DNA of 64,000 bases, taken from Heterodera schachtii (Eukaryota > Nematoda > Chromadorea > Rhabditida > Heteroderidae). The stretch is from positions 1-64,000 of the forward strand of contig SIJG01000075.1 of assembly GCA_023374025.1 (NCBI GenBank), in the 5' to 3' direction. Below the pieces are notes generated by a model, which was given only the letters and a program-made list of their open reading frames with translations, was not told the origin of the DNA and made no database searches. How positions within the stretch are numbered: position 1 is the first letter of the stretch; each line of letters begins with the position of its first letter. The position numbers and the translations under genes are program-made. Shown piece after piece: positions 44,225-55,056 of this stretch.

Positions 44225-45588
44225 TCATTTCTGTTGCTGATCACTTGGGTCGATCATTGCGTCAAGAGACCTAAAAATCGAAAAGCAATAAATTTGGATA
44301 TTTGAATAAGCATCATTCATTCATCACTGACCCATCTCAGATGTCGATCCGATTCCACTGGTCCATAAAGTTCCATCCAATCGCTTCCTTCTCCCATTTG
44401 GCCCATTTGCTTTCGTCGCGCACAATTGGAGAACGGATCAGCAGAACACGGCGGATATCGTTCATCTTCTTCAACGTCAATTGCTCCCGGGTCAATTCGT
44501 TGGTCAGCACAAATGGCACAGGATGATCATAAGAAAAATCAATGCGAATGACAGCGATCAAATTGACGGGAGATGAAGCAGTGTAAAATTCCTAAAATAG
44601 GGAAAAATTGGTTAAGAAATACGAAATGATAAATGAATTTTACGGTTAGGTGCCCCAATTTGGAAATAATTATTTTGTCAGTGAACGCCAAAGACCGTAA
44701 AAATGCCAAATAAAACAATCAAATCGTAATCACCGCTTTGAAGTCTTCAATCTCTGGCGCCAAATGCCAGCTACCGTAGTTCAGCCAGCATTTGAACACC
44801 TTCGGCACATTGTCCGGACGTGGAGTGAAAAGCCATTTGGCCAACGCTTGTCCATTCGAAGCACTGGCACTGTCATCGCATGGAAAATCGGTGAAGAAAC
44901 CATTGGAATTGGCATTGACAACACGAAGCGATGGACAGTCGTCGAGAATTGACGGGACGAATTTGCGCAAACGGTAGAAACTTTCTTTGGACAATTGGAT
45001 GCCACGAATGTTTGTCGCGATCATGGGCCAAATGTTGCGCCAAATCGACTCCAAAGTGCGGTCATCGAAGTACGTGTTGTCGATGGTCAAATGAATGGGA
45101 CGGGCGGCCAAAATTGGACGAAAACGGTGGAGAAAAGTGATGGCATTGTTGTTGAAGTACCTGTGAAAAATGATGGAATCGTTTTACAAACAGAAAAGCA
45201 TCAAAATCTCACTTCAATCAAATGGCTTTGAATCCGACGACTCTCTTTGGCAACGGCTTTTGCGTAATCCCAAACGATTCCCAATTGGCATTGACAACAT
45301 CCATTTGCTTGGTGCCATCCGCTTCGAACTTCATTTTGATTTTCATCGATCCCAGAGTCCAGAAGCGAGTCTTGAAGTGTTCATCCACGTAGAAGTCAAA
45401 ACGGTGGCTGATCATCGCAATTCCAAGGCCAAGTTGGGAAGCCGGAAGCAAATCGTACACACAAAGCCAACAATCGCCGGAGATGAAACTGAAAAAAAGG
45501 AAAACAAAATTGAAATTTTAAAATTGGCATTTTTATTTTACATTGCTTTCGCCATTTTCTCCTCCGCTTCGTTTCGATTGTCAGACAT
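44225..45588 (-). pseudogene. F-box-like family gene A6 mirror, premature stops
   Basis: Exons 45542-45588, 45213-45488 (276 nt), 44734-45160 (427 nt), from 44591, and the last exon ending 44225. It shares TGA at 45218-45220 and TGA at 44337-44339 with the left-arm copy. It differs by a few substitutions (for example ESIWRNIWP against ESILRNIWP). All splice sites are intact. Confidence 0.7.
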
Positions 45589-45953
45589 TTTGTTGAGAGG
45601 GAATGATTAAGATAGTTTTCGTCGGATTTCAATTGGCTTAGCAAAGATGAAAAAATTATGTGAAATCAGCAATTTCCCGGAGGTTTTCGAGGTCTCTTTG
45701 ATCGAGAAACAGATACTTATCCATTTTGACCAATTCTAATCCCAAAATACGAAATGTAATTTTTGACTCGATTCATTAATTCAAAAACACCCAACAGACC
45801 AAAAGATGAAAACTTAAGGTAAAATGCCGAAAAGAAATGCACAAAATGTACAAAGTAATTTTTGAAGGAATTGTCAGGTAGAAAAATTGAATGAAAGCGA
45901 CGAAAAGAAATAAATGGCGAATGAAATAATAGTAATAATAATGAAAGTGGCGG

Positions 45954-46050
45954 AGGAGCAGCCACTTTTATACTAATTTATTTTGCTAATTTTTACACAA
46001 TTTTAATAATCAGTCGTATTTGGACGCCTTATTATAAAAGCCATCACTCC
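45954..46050. promoter_or_regulatory. Divergent promoter cassette, right arm
   Basis: Minus-strand TATAAAAGTGGCTGCTCC and plus-strand TATAAAAGCCATCACTCC, as in the left arm at 32.84-32.93 kb. Confidence 0.55.
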
Positions 46051-46089
46051 CCTTCCATTTTCTTTCATTCATCACTCACTTTTCTGACC

Positions 46090-46400
46090 ACCGAAAAGAA
46101 GCGGAGGAAAAGATGGCTAAAGCAATGTAAAATTAAATTAAAATGCCAATTTTAAATTTTATATTTGTTTTCTTTTTTTTTTCAGTTTTATCTCTTCCGA
46201 TTGTTGGCTTTGTGTGTTCGATTTGATCTCTCCGCGTCAACTTGGCTTCGGAATTGCACTGATCAGCCACAGATTCAATTTTTACGTCGATGAACACTTC
46301 AAAACGCAAAAATGGACGTTGAAACCCATGCAAATTTGGAGCAAAATTGGACTCGTAAAATGGCATTGGACCACTAAAAATTGGGTAATAGTGTAGTTTG
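46090..46400 (+). pseudogene. F-box-like family gene A3 mirror, truncated
   Basis: First exon without start codon (TTTTCTGACCACCGAAAAG), then SSDCWLCVFDLISPRQLGFG and NFYVDEHFKTQKWTLKPM. After about 46340 the coding match is lost (WHWTTKNWVIV-stop) and a GATCACGAAT-type half MITE follows at 46.46 kb. A family last-exon remnant (GCTTCTCGACGCAGCTTCC) sits near 46668. Confidence 0.65.
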
Positions 46401-46836
46401 TCCCCCCGCCCTTTTTTGCAAATTTTTTTTATTTTGATGTAATAAAAACAAGTTTCCTGGGCTTTTCGGGGTCGCTGATCACGAATCCGGCATCCACTTT
46501 GGCCAATTCGAAATGAAATCCAGGACCAGAATTCGAACAAAAAGTCGAAACCTGGTTTAAATCTTTTATTGCAAGTTTTGTGGTTTTCAGAATGTTTCAA
46601 TATGTTTACACAATTTTTAGACGAAAAATGCAAAATTCAAAAGTTGAATTAAATCATCGTTTTTCAGGCTTCTCGACGCAGCTTCCCCAGGGCCGAGTGG
46701 TCAGGCAGAAATGAATGAATTAATTATTAATTGATGCGATTATGATGACCGACCGAAATGATATGTTGGCACCGTGCCATTTCAATATGGTATTGTGTAT
46801 AGTAGAGTAGAGCGGGACCGGGAATTTCGAAAAAAT

Positions 46837-47081
46837 GCCAATGTCCATTTGCGAGTACTGAAGTGTTCGTCCACGTAGAAGTTAAAACGGTGGCTGATCA
46901 GTGCAATCTCAAGGCCAAGTTGTGAAGGCTCGAGCAAATCGAACACTGAAAGCCAACAATCGCCGGAAATAAACTGAAAAAAAGGGAAAACAAAATTTAA
47001 AATTGAACTTTTTAAAATGGCGTTTTAATTTTACATTGCTTTCTCCATCTTTTCCTCCGCTTCTTTTCGTCGGTCAGACAT
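46837..47081 (-). pseudogene. F-box-like family gene A10, 5' fragment
   Basis: First exon ATGTCTGACCGACGAAAAG (MSDRRKEAEEKMEKA) and the start of exon 2: SGDCWLSVFDLLEPSQLGLE, NFYVDEHFSTRKWTLA. The rest is missing, replaced by unrelated sequence at about 46837. Confidence 0.6.
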
Positions 47082-47270
47082 TTTGTTGAGGAGAATATAA
47101 TTAAGACGGTTTTCGGTTGATTTAATTACCTTTTTAAAATTGAAAAATTATTTAAACAATCATTTCTTTATAAAAATTCAATAGAAAAAAACTGTTCAAA
47201 TGGTCAATTTAAATAAATGGAATTGTTTTCGTTTTGAATACAAAAAAACCGTTTTTTGATTCGTAATGAG

Positions 47271-47960
47271 TAGGGCTTCTTTTTTTAGGCACAAAAAATC
47301 GCGAAATAGGCGGTACTTCCGGGTTATGCTGCCCCCCCCCCCCCAAAAAAAATCCTAAATTCTTAATTTGGGGTTTCCAAGGTCGCTGATCATGAATATG
47401 ATATTTATTTTAAGATCTGATGAATTTTAATCAAGATTTGACAAAATATCTATGATTTTAGAAAAATATTTAAAATCAATTAAATCATGAAATGAGTCAG
47501 ACAGTTGGCAAAAGGCAGCGATATTGCGCAAAATCTCGTCAAATTCAGATATTTTATCAAATCTATGATTTAAAAGTCATCAGATATTAAAATAAATATA
47601 TCATATTCGTGATCAGCGACCTTGGAAACTCCAAATTAAGAATTTTGGAATTTTTTGAGGGGGGGCAGCATAACCCGGAAGTACCAAATAGGCACTAAAA
47701 TAGGCAAAAAAAAATTTGTTATTAGCGCTTTTTAGGTATTAAAACAAGTAAAAATTAATTTAAAAAATTATTTTGCTTATATTTCAATTGTTTTAAAGTT
47801 GTTTTCGATAAAAATAATTTTTTAAACCAAAATTTTATGAAGAAAAAATTATTAATTTTTGGGGACGAATTTTTGTGAAATTTTTTTTTCAATTCTTAGG
47901 GGTGTATTTTCTATTTTTTCAGTTCGATTCTTACGGGTGTATTTTCTGAATCAATTTCGA
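47271..47960. mobile_element. hAT-like element, TAGGCAC word (interrupted)
   Basis: Left end TAGGGCTTCTTTTTTTAGGC. The backbone GTAAAAATTAATTTAAAAAA and CAATTGTTTTAAAGTTGTTT matches the complete element at 55057-55663. It is interrupted by the MITE at 47312-47685 and its right terminus is missing. Confidence 0.7.
47312..47685. mobile_element. MITE GGTACTTCCGGG nested in hAT-like element
   Basis: GGTACTTCCGGGTTATGCTG mirrored at 47666-47685, with long inner inverted repeats (CCAAGGTCGCTGATCATGAA). Perfect 8-bp flanks AAATAGGC. It shares the GGTACTT start, the 8-bp duplication and the GATCA(C/T)GAAT core with the 35.57-kb MITE. Confidence 0.85.
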
Positions 47961-48239
47961 ATGATAGATGCAACAACGAACAAATCGTATTTTATAACTA
48001 AATTCATTCAAAGAAATCAAACAAATAAAAGATCGAAAAACAAAAGATTAGAATTTAAATGTCCTTTTCGAATTTAAAATTCGACTCAAAATTCGCCTCA
48101 ATTTTGTCACCAAAGGAATACAAAGAAACGAATGGAAACAATGGAGAATGAGCAGAAGAACATTGAGAAATGAAATAATTGTTTGTATCTGAAAAATAAT
48201 TAGCCAATAAAATTTAAAAATGGAACTTTTAAACACCCA

Positions 48240-48437
48240 AAAGTTGTCCATTTTTGGTGAAAATTATCTGTCGAGTGGCCAAATTAACACCGCAGCCGAC
48301 GACATCACCAGCACGATAAGAGTACTCCGAATTTCGACTTTTCCATTTTCCGTTAATGCAAAAATGCCATAACATTTCGATGTCTTTGCTACACGCATTG
48401 ACATCCCAACAGTAATCATTTGATGGGTTACGGTCGC
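48240..48437 (-). pseudogene. SPRY domain C-terminal exon, third copy
   Basis: Minus strand: [62 protein letters not shown]. This is the end of a SPRY domain with the diagnostic GDVVGCGVN and IIFTKNG strings. The upstream boundary is a TTTAAG at about 48438. The coiled-coil exon at 48.8 kb on the same strand could belong to it. Confidence 0.62.
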
Positions 48438-48775
48438 CTTAAATAATTACCGTTTTTTGTTAATTCCTTTTTAATACAATTTAATTGGTTATTTAACTAA
48501 TTTTCTTTTTTTGTTTAAATCATTCCTTCGTATAATAAAGAAATCCGCAAAGCATAAATCGGACGTCGCGAAGGTGAAAAGTGAAACTTTGGTTTCATGT
48601 ATGAATGTAGTAACGTTGAAATATCACGATTTTTTACCGTATTTGCTATTTTCTTTCTGCTGCTGTTGTTGTTTCACATTCAAGTCATTGATTAGTCCGA
48701 AAAGATCATTTTGCAAATTTGTGAATTGGTCAACGGATGCTTAAACTCAGCAAATATTTAAATGGCCTTTATTAA

Positions 48776-48931
48776 TTAATAATTCCCATTATTATGTTTT
48801 TTATAATTAACGACCGTATTTCCACTCCTCATTTTGTTTCTTTTTTCCTTTTCGATCATTTCAAATTTCGCTTTCAACGCGTTGTTTTCCATCATCAGAT
48901 TTTGTTTTTCCAATTCGGACTGAAGCGCCCT
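48776..48931 (-). CDS. Orphan coiled-coil terminal exon
   Basis: After TTTTTTTCAG the frame reads ALQSELEKQNLMMENNALKA then KFEMIEKEKRNKMRSG and stops after KHNNGNY. Heptads of Leu/Met/Ala with Glu/Lys indicate a coiled coil. Some SPRY proteins of cyst nematodes carry such a segment, and a SPRY exon lies 350 bp downstream, but this exon ends in its own stop, so they are not simply one gene. Confidence 0.4.
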   Translation of the reverse strand, partial: RALQSELEKQNLMMENNALKAKFEMIEKEKRNKMRSGNTVVNYKKHNNGNY

Positions 48932-48953
48932 CTGAAAAAAAATTAAAAGCCGA

Positions 48954-48954
48954 N
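48954..48954. other. Ambiguous base (N)
   Basis: A single unresolved base at the point where the coiled-coil exon's upstream sequence meets a truncated subfamily B exon. The junction may be an assembly join. Confidence 0.95.
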
Positions 48955-48957
48955 CGG

Positions 48958-49712
48958 ACCGTCCGCTGCCCAACAAAATTCGCTTTAAGAAGCTTCGGAT
49001 AAAGCAATTTTACTACTTTTGTGTATTTTAATGCATATTTATATTTCTTCAGTTTCATTGACCATTCCGTCATTGAATTTCTCCGTTCAAACAAGCAAAT
49101 TTGGGACAGAAATGGCACCAATTTGGAGTGGTTTTGTAGAAATGGCCAAAACGCAACTGCTGGCCAAGCGTTGTCCAAATGGTTGCACACTCCGAGCAAA
49201 AATGGACAACCGAAGCGATTGTTTTGCGAAGATTTGGACGAAGAAGGAAACATCGACTGGGTCAACAGTTTCAAGGAGGTGTGTGGTGATATTATCATAA
49301 AAAACTGATTGATTGCCTTTGAATTTCGCTTCCTTTTTGTTTAGGCATTTGCCCGTGCCACCAATTCTTCTGTCAGCTACAAAATTCTGTTTTCAATGTA
49401 TAAAACATCAATTGAGCCATTTGAATCGGTGAATGAACGAGCCGAGGAAAAGCTGACATTGGACAAAGTGCCGCCACGTTCTGCTGCTTATTGGCTGTTG
49501 AAGCGATGCCCAATAATTGTTGGGGAGACGGCGGATGTTTGGTGGGAAAACGACGAATTTTGGGACGACAATTTGAACAATGTTCAATTTAATTTGTGTG
49601 GTGACATCAATGAATCGATAGGGTGAGCAGCGCAGTGACAGCAATTTTTGTCAAAAAAATAAACACTTTTTTTAGTCTATTGTCGCCACCAGCGGAAAAA
49701 GCGGACGAATGA
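48958..49712 (+). pseudogene. F-box-like gene B1, 5'-truncated
   Basis: Starts abruptly in exon 2 (PLPNKIRFKKLRIK). Exon 3 is 49053-49278 (FIDHSVIEFLRSNKQIWDRN ... GQALSKWLHTPSKNGQPKRL), with about 70 residues deleted in frame compared with B4. Exon 4 is 49345-49622 (FESVNERAEEKLTL, LLKRCPIIVGETADVWWEND) and exon 5 is 49676-49712 (LLSPPAEKADE). From exon 3 on it is open, but it has no start, no F-box-like motif and begins beside an N, so either the gene is truncated or the assembly is broken here. Confidence 0.6.
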
Positions 49713-49996
49713 AAGCAACGAAAATTAATTACATTTGAGAAATGGTCGACGATCTCAACCAATTGGAATTTAAATTTGATGCTCTCTTTTGATTTGTTGA
49801 TTCTTTCGTTTGAATGCAATATACTTTTAAAACTAATTGAAATGTTTAGGCCTATTGAAAGTTTAAGCTAAGTTATGATTAATTACTTAGCAATTAAAAT
49901 TAAAATAATAATTAAATTTAATTAATACAAACACCTATATTTTTTGTCGCTTCGTCATAGCACCCTAATTTCAACCAAAATGCTAAAACTAATCAT

Positions 49997-50233
49997 TAGG
50001 GAACGGATTTTTAGGTTTTCACCTATTTTTTTTTTTTTGCTGATAGTACTTGATGAGAGAAGCACGAAAAACACATTTTCTCCGAACAATTTTTGATTTA
50101 GAGCGACTTATTAGCACTTAAAAAAACCTAAAACGGGTGGGTTAGCACCTTTTTTTTTTGGCATTTTTTGCACTTTTTAGCAACTATTTTAGTACCTATT
50201 TCAGGATTTTAGCACCTAAAAATCCGTTCCCTA
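49997..50233. mobile_element. hAT-like element, TTAGCACCT word
   Basis: Ends TAGGGAACGGATTTTTAGG, perfect 8-bp duplication CTAATCAT (49989-49996 and 50234-50241). Words TTAGCACCTA, TTAGTACC and TTAGCACTT recur, and the core GCACGAAAAACACATTTT is shared with the 15.3- and 39.7-kb elements. Duplicated at 56566-56801; only the right end remains near 61.87 kb. Confidence 0.85.
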
Positions 50234-50413
50234 CTAATCATTCAACTTAATATTTTCAACAGAACCAAACAAATTAAATGTATTCAAATGAAAGAAGCAA
50301 CAATACATAAATGTGAGGAGCAATTATCCTGCAGATCGATTTCCATTCCTAATGATCAATCATTTGCCATTTCCAAATAATTCATTCACTTTTTCTTCCG
50401 TTGGGCCCGGCAC

Positions 50414-52287
50414 TCATTTTTGGACGACCTTTGCGTACTTCTTAGATTCCACATTTAGTGGAGACAATCGCCTAAATGAAATGTGGAAAAATAAATGTGA
50501 CCGACATCAATTAAAGCACAAGGGGGGGGGGCTCTATTGCAGTTCACACGGCCATAAAATAATTTGGCAAATTTTAATGTACCATAACTTTTTCTATAAA
50601 CATCCACATTCAATATTCTTGATATCACTCAATAGCCCCAAGATTCCTCTTTTCGTCTGCAAAATTTCAAAAAAATTATAGCCAGAAAATTTCACAAAAT
50701 TGGTTTCTATTTTGGCCATAAATTAAAGTTGTGTCAAATTATTTTTTATGGTTGTATAAACTGTAATAGAGCCCAAGCAAAAGCTGCTTTCTTCACTCTC
50801 TTCTCTCAGCCAATGCAAGAAGCTTCATAAAACGTAAAGTGGGCATTGTTCAAATTCAAATTTTCGTCCTCCCACTGAACCGTCGCCGCCATTCCCCCAA
50901 TTTTGCATCGCTCCAACAGCCAAACAACATTGGCATTTTCATGAACGCCTTCTTTCACCAATGTCATCTGTTCCTTCGTCCGTTCGTTCACCAATTCAAA
51001 TGGCTTAAGTTTCGTTGACTTGTAAAGTTGAAGACGAATTTTGTAGCTGACAGAAGTTGTGGCACGGAGAAATGCCTGAAACAATGGGAAAAAATAGTTA
51101 GGTATTAAAAAATGATAGTCCTTTTGACCTCCTTGAACTTGACGACCCAGCCATTGACACTCATCCATGTATAATCACAATCTAAGCAATACAATCGCTT
51201 CGGTTGCCCGTCTTTTCTCGGCGTGTGCAACCATTTGGACAACGCTTGGCCAGGAGATGCATTTGGCCCATCATCAGCGATCAAAGAGGGATACAAATGA
51301 CCGGAATCGATTGAGTTCAACTGCTTGAGATCGGTGAGAATTGTTGGTGATGTGAGACGACGCAAGATCAAATGATCAGCAGAAATGTCCAAATGGCGAA
51401 TGTTTGGCACAAAAATGGGCCACATTTCACGCATGAAAACCTTCCAAATGCGCTGCGTATAATTTTCGTGTGAAAACGGAATCCACAGACTAAAATTGGT
51501 GCCAGTTCTGTCGTAAATTTGTTGATTGGAACGGAGAAATGCGATGACAGAGTGATCGATGTACCTGAAACGGATGATGCTTTGATCAATGAAAATTCTC
51601 TGAGTTTTGAATTACGAAATTCGAAGGTCTTTGAAGCGAATTTTGCTGGGCAACGGCGGATGGTCGGCCAATGGAAATTGCATAGAATCGGCATAATTTG
51701 TCAACACCGCTTTCGGCACTCCAATTTGCCTTTGAATTTTTGTTGTTTTCCAAAGCGTCAATTCCGTTTTGCCATCAAAATGTGCGTCAACCAAAGCATT
51801 GAAACGGTAAGAAAGCAATGCCATTTGGAGACCAAGTTGGGCATAGTCAAAAGACGGAAGAATGTCCAGCCACACGTAATTACAAATCCAACTGAAATGA
51901 GGGGAAAATAAGTTGAGCGCGGTCTTAAAATGATAAATTTAAGTTTAGACTAAGGATCTGAAAATCGAAAATTTTAGTTTTTCGACTTTTTGTTCGAATT
52001 CGGGTCTAAATGGGTGACGGATTCGTGATCAGCGACCCCTAAAACATGTTTATGCTTGAAAAAAAAAACTTTTTTTCGAAAAATCGGGGGGGGGGGGGGC
52101 TGCAGCTGGCAATATTACAAAAAAAAATTCTCACATTTTCCTCAAAATGATTCTTTTTCGTTGCCACTCGAACACTTCGCCGTTTTCCAATTGATGTGAC
52201 AAATGAACCCAACGGTTGCGGTTTATTTTCACAAAAAAGCCGACGGTTGTCAGAAGAAAACTTTTTCTTTTTGACGGGCGGTGCCAT
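50414..52287 (-). pseudogene. F-box-like gene B2, splice and frame defects
   Basis: Exons 52135-52287 (MAPPVKKKKFSSDNRRLFCE), 51616-51891 (276 nt, WLDILPSFDYAQLGLQ), 51129-51564 (436 nt), 50810-51075 (266 nt) and 50414-50471 (LSPLNVESKKYAKVVQK). Compared with B4, exon 1 lacks 2 nt (AATCATTTTGAGG in place of AATCGGATTTTGAGG), shifting the frame. The donor of the last intron is CT instead of GT (50808-50809), creating ATT GGC TGA. Exons 2-4 are otherwise open and nearly identical to B4. Recently inactivated. Confidence 0.72.
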
Positions 52288-52290
52288 TAA

Positions 52291-53136
52291 AAGGATAATT
52301 TTGCTAAATACCTAATTAAATTTTTATCAAATTTTGTATATTTTAAGTGCCACGACAAAAAATACTTTTTATATAGGGAAATGAATGAATGGCACGAGAA
52401 GAAGGAGGAGAAGAAACAAAGGCATTTTATACAAAAATATTAGCGTACATTTGAGTACCTAAAATTGGCCAAAAGCGCGGAGCAAAAGAAAGAAATGCGA
52501 AATGTTAGGAAAAAAATTAATAATAAAACGTACAGAATTCCTGAAGACATTTCTGTAGCAACAAAATGACCGGGGAAAAACAGGAAGAATGAATGAATGG
52601 AATAAGGAAGAAACAAAGAAACTAAGGGCATTCTTATACTAAAAAATAGTAGCTAAGCGTACATTTGAGTACCGATGAGCAAAAATCATATAAAAGGAAG
52701 AGAAAAGTGACAGTCAATGTCATTGTTTTTACAATCATAATTTACGACTAAATTTAATTAATTGTAAGTGCTCAGCTAATTGCCGCAAAATGTAGCGATG
52801 TTTAAGGAAAATGTAAAGAATTTTGAACAAAAAAAAAATCACAATTAATCTTAAACAATCGCTAGGCATTTATTGGGTTAGGCCGCGAATATGCCAAGCT
52901 TTTACCGTTTTTATTATTAGCCATTTTATCAACAATTAATTATGCACACAGTGAATTTCACATACAGATAAAATACAATGGAAATGGACGCATTTGCGGC
53001 GAGCAAAGGTCAAATACATACAAACCGACAAATTGGACACAATACAATATTGAAATGGCAAAGTGCCAACATCATTTCGGTCACATAATCGCATCAATTA
53101 ATTGATTAATCCATTCATTTCTGCTTCTGTTGCTGA
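52291..53136. other. Spacer upstream of B2 and downstream of A8
   Basis: An orphan first exon ATGTCTTCAGGAATTCT followed by a GTACGT donor lies at 52525-52541 (minus), resembling the start of A8. GATGAGCAAAAATCATATAA near 52673 also recurs near 54804. The remainder is AT-rich 3' flank. Confidence 0.45.
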
Positions 53137-54683
53137 TCAGTGATCACTCGGTCCGGGCGAAGCGGCGTCGAGAAGAAGACTGAAAAAAACATTGCTCAAT
53201 TGTCGTCGATTGGACTCATAAAAGCATTGATCATTTTAAAATTGTTCACCCGTCGTCGTATCCGCCATCTTTAATCTCAATGTCAATTGGGTTCGGTTGA
53301 CCAGCACTCAATTCGTTCAACACATTGATCCATTTCATCTCATCCCATCCAATTGGACAACGGTCCAGCCAAAAACCATTTGCATATTGCTGAAGTGTTA
53401 ATTTCTCCCCAGTCGCTTCGTTGATCAGTTCAAATGGCACAACGAAGTCAAGCGGAGAAGACGACGGAAAGTTGATGGAAAAAGAAACCGGGGAAGAAGC
53501 ATTGGAAAATGCCTAAAAATGGGACAAAAAAGCGCAGAAAACCGAATAAAATGCCCAGTGATAATCACCGACCGTTTTGAACTGTTCCATCGTTTAACGA
53601 CCATTGATCCGCTGAATTGACAGGTGATTTGAGCAACTTTGGTCGACCATCCGGACAAGGCGTCAACAACCATTTTGCCACCGCTTGGCCATCCGACGCC
53701 ATGGCACTGTCATCGGGCGGAAATTCGGGGAAAGTGCCGTCATCCAACCACACAATGCGAAGGGATGAACAATCGCTGAGCAATGACGGGGCCAAGTGAC
53801 GGAAATGGCGAAAAGCGTTGGTATTCAAAATCATAAAACGCATGGAATCGCGGAAGATTGGCCAAATGTTGAGCAAAAAGTAGTCCAAAATGCGAGCATT
53901 TTCAGTGGTAATCTTCAAACTTGTTGAACAAATGCCCAAAAGACGGTGAAAACGGTGGAGAAATTCGTTGACATTGTGGTCGATGTAGCTGAAAAGAAAA
54001 GTTGAAAAAAATGTGATCGTCATAAATCAAATCCAAATTAATCAGTTTGTTACATGATCGTAATGCGTCTGAATCCGATGACTTTGTTTGGCAACGGATT
54101 TTTCGGGATTGGCAATGGATTCCCATCAGAATTGACAATTTGCATTTGCTTGGTGCCATTCTCTCCAATTTTGTGGCAAATTCGCATTTTGCCCAACGTC
54201 CATTTGCGCGTTTTGAAGTGTTCGTCCACTCGGAGGTCAAATCGACGGCTGATCAGTGCAATTCCGAGGCCAAGTTGAGAAGGCGTAAGAAAGTCGAACA
54301 CCAAAAGCCAACAATCGGCAGAGATAAAGCTGAAAAAATGATTTATGAAATTCTCAAATTTCTTTTTTATTTTTTACATTTCTTTGCGAGAGCGTCGCCG
54401 TTTTTTGACATTGTCCAAAAAGAACCAAAAAAGAATGGTGGCACAATCGACCAACAGAAAAAGCACGGCACGCCAACTGTAAAATGAATTGGGAAATGAA
54501 TGGAACTGAAAAGCCAATGAAAGGGTCAAAAAAGGTCAAAGCGAGGGAATCCAACAGGAAATTTTAGCTTTTTTAGGAATTTTTGAGGCAAATTAAGTTG
54601 AACTTTCAAAATTTGGTTTTGAAATTTTATGTGCGAACTGTCAAAAAAATAAATAAATAAACGTACAGAATTTCTGAAGGCAT
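53137..54683 (-). pseudogene. F-box-like family gene A8, membrane-anchored type, one frameshift
   Basis: Exons 54667-54683 (MPSEI), 54378-54476 (anchor: WRAVLFLLVDCATILFWFFL, then DNVKKRRRSRKE), 54054-54329 (276 nt, SADCWLLVFDFLTPSQLGLG), 53573-53988, 53250-53512 and 53137-53179. All splice sites are canonical, but exon 4 is 416 nt where phase requires one nucleotide fewer or two more. Near its end the frame reads SLNDGTVQNG instead of the family FKA/FKT before the donor, so a 1-nt indel separates it from exon 5 (FSNASSPVSFSINFPSSSPL, LINEATGEKLTLQ). A sequencing error could produce this. The last exon encodes LLLDAASPGPSDH. Confidence 0.65.
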
Positions 54684-55056
54684 TTGCAGCAACAAAATGA
54701 CCGGGGAAAATATTAGGAGGAATGAATGATAGAATGGAGTGAGGAGGAGGAGAAGAAACAATGGCATTTTTATACGAAAATATTAGCGTACATTTGAGTA
54801 CCGATGAGCAAAAATCATATAAAAGGCAGAGAAAATTGGCAGTCAATGTCATTGTTTTTGCAATCATAAATTACGACATAATTAATTATAAGTGTGCTCA
54901 TCTGTCAGCTAATTGCCGCAAAATGAACCGACGACGTTCCCGGGGGTCTCGTACGGGTCCATTTTCCAAGTCCCGCTCCCGGTTTTAAATTTTAGTGTAA
55001 GAAAAACATGTATTCTGGGGTTTTCGGAGTCTCTGATCACGAAGAATACATATGAC

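Larger units (their letters stand above)
42570..46300. repeat. Large inverted repeat, right arm
   Basis: Reverse-complement counterpart of 32590-36085. The 6.5-kb centre between the arms contains A5, A4, the GCATATTT element and A9. The extra 300 bp at 45.65-45.95 kb holds a displaced first exon (ACAATTCCTTCAAAAATTAC, minus) and a half MITE. Confidence 0.88.
49292..52290. repeat. Direct segmental triplication, copy 1
   Basis: Contains the end of B1, a TTAGCACCT hAT-like element and gene B2. Matches copy 2 (55860-58680) with an offset of about 6569-6590 bp and the 3' part of copy 3 (61868-64000). Confidence 0.9.
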
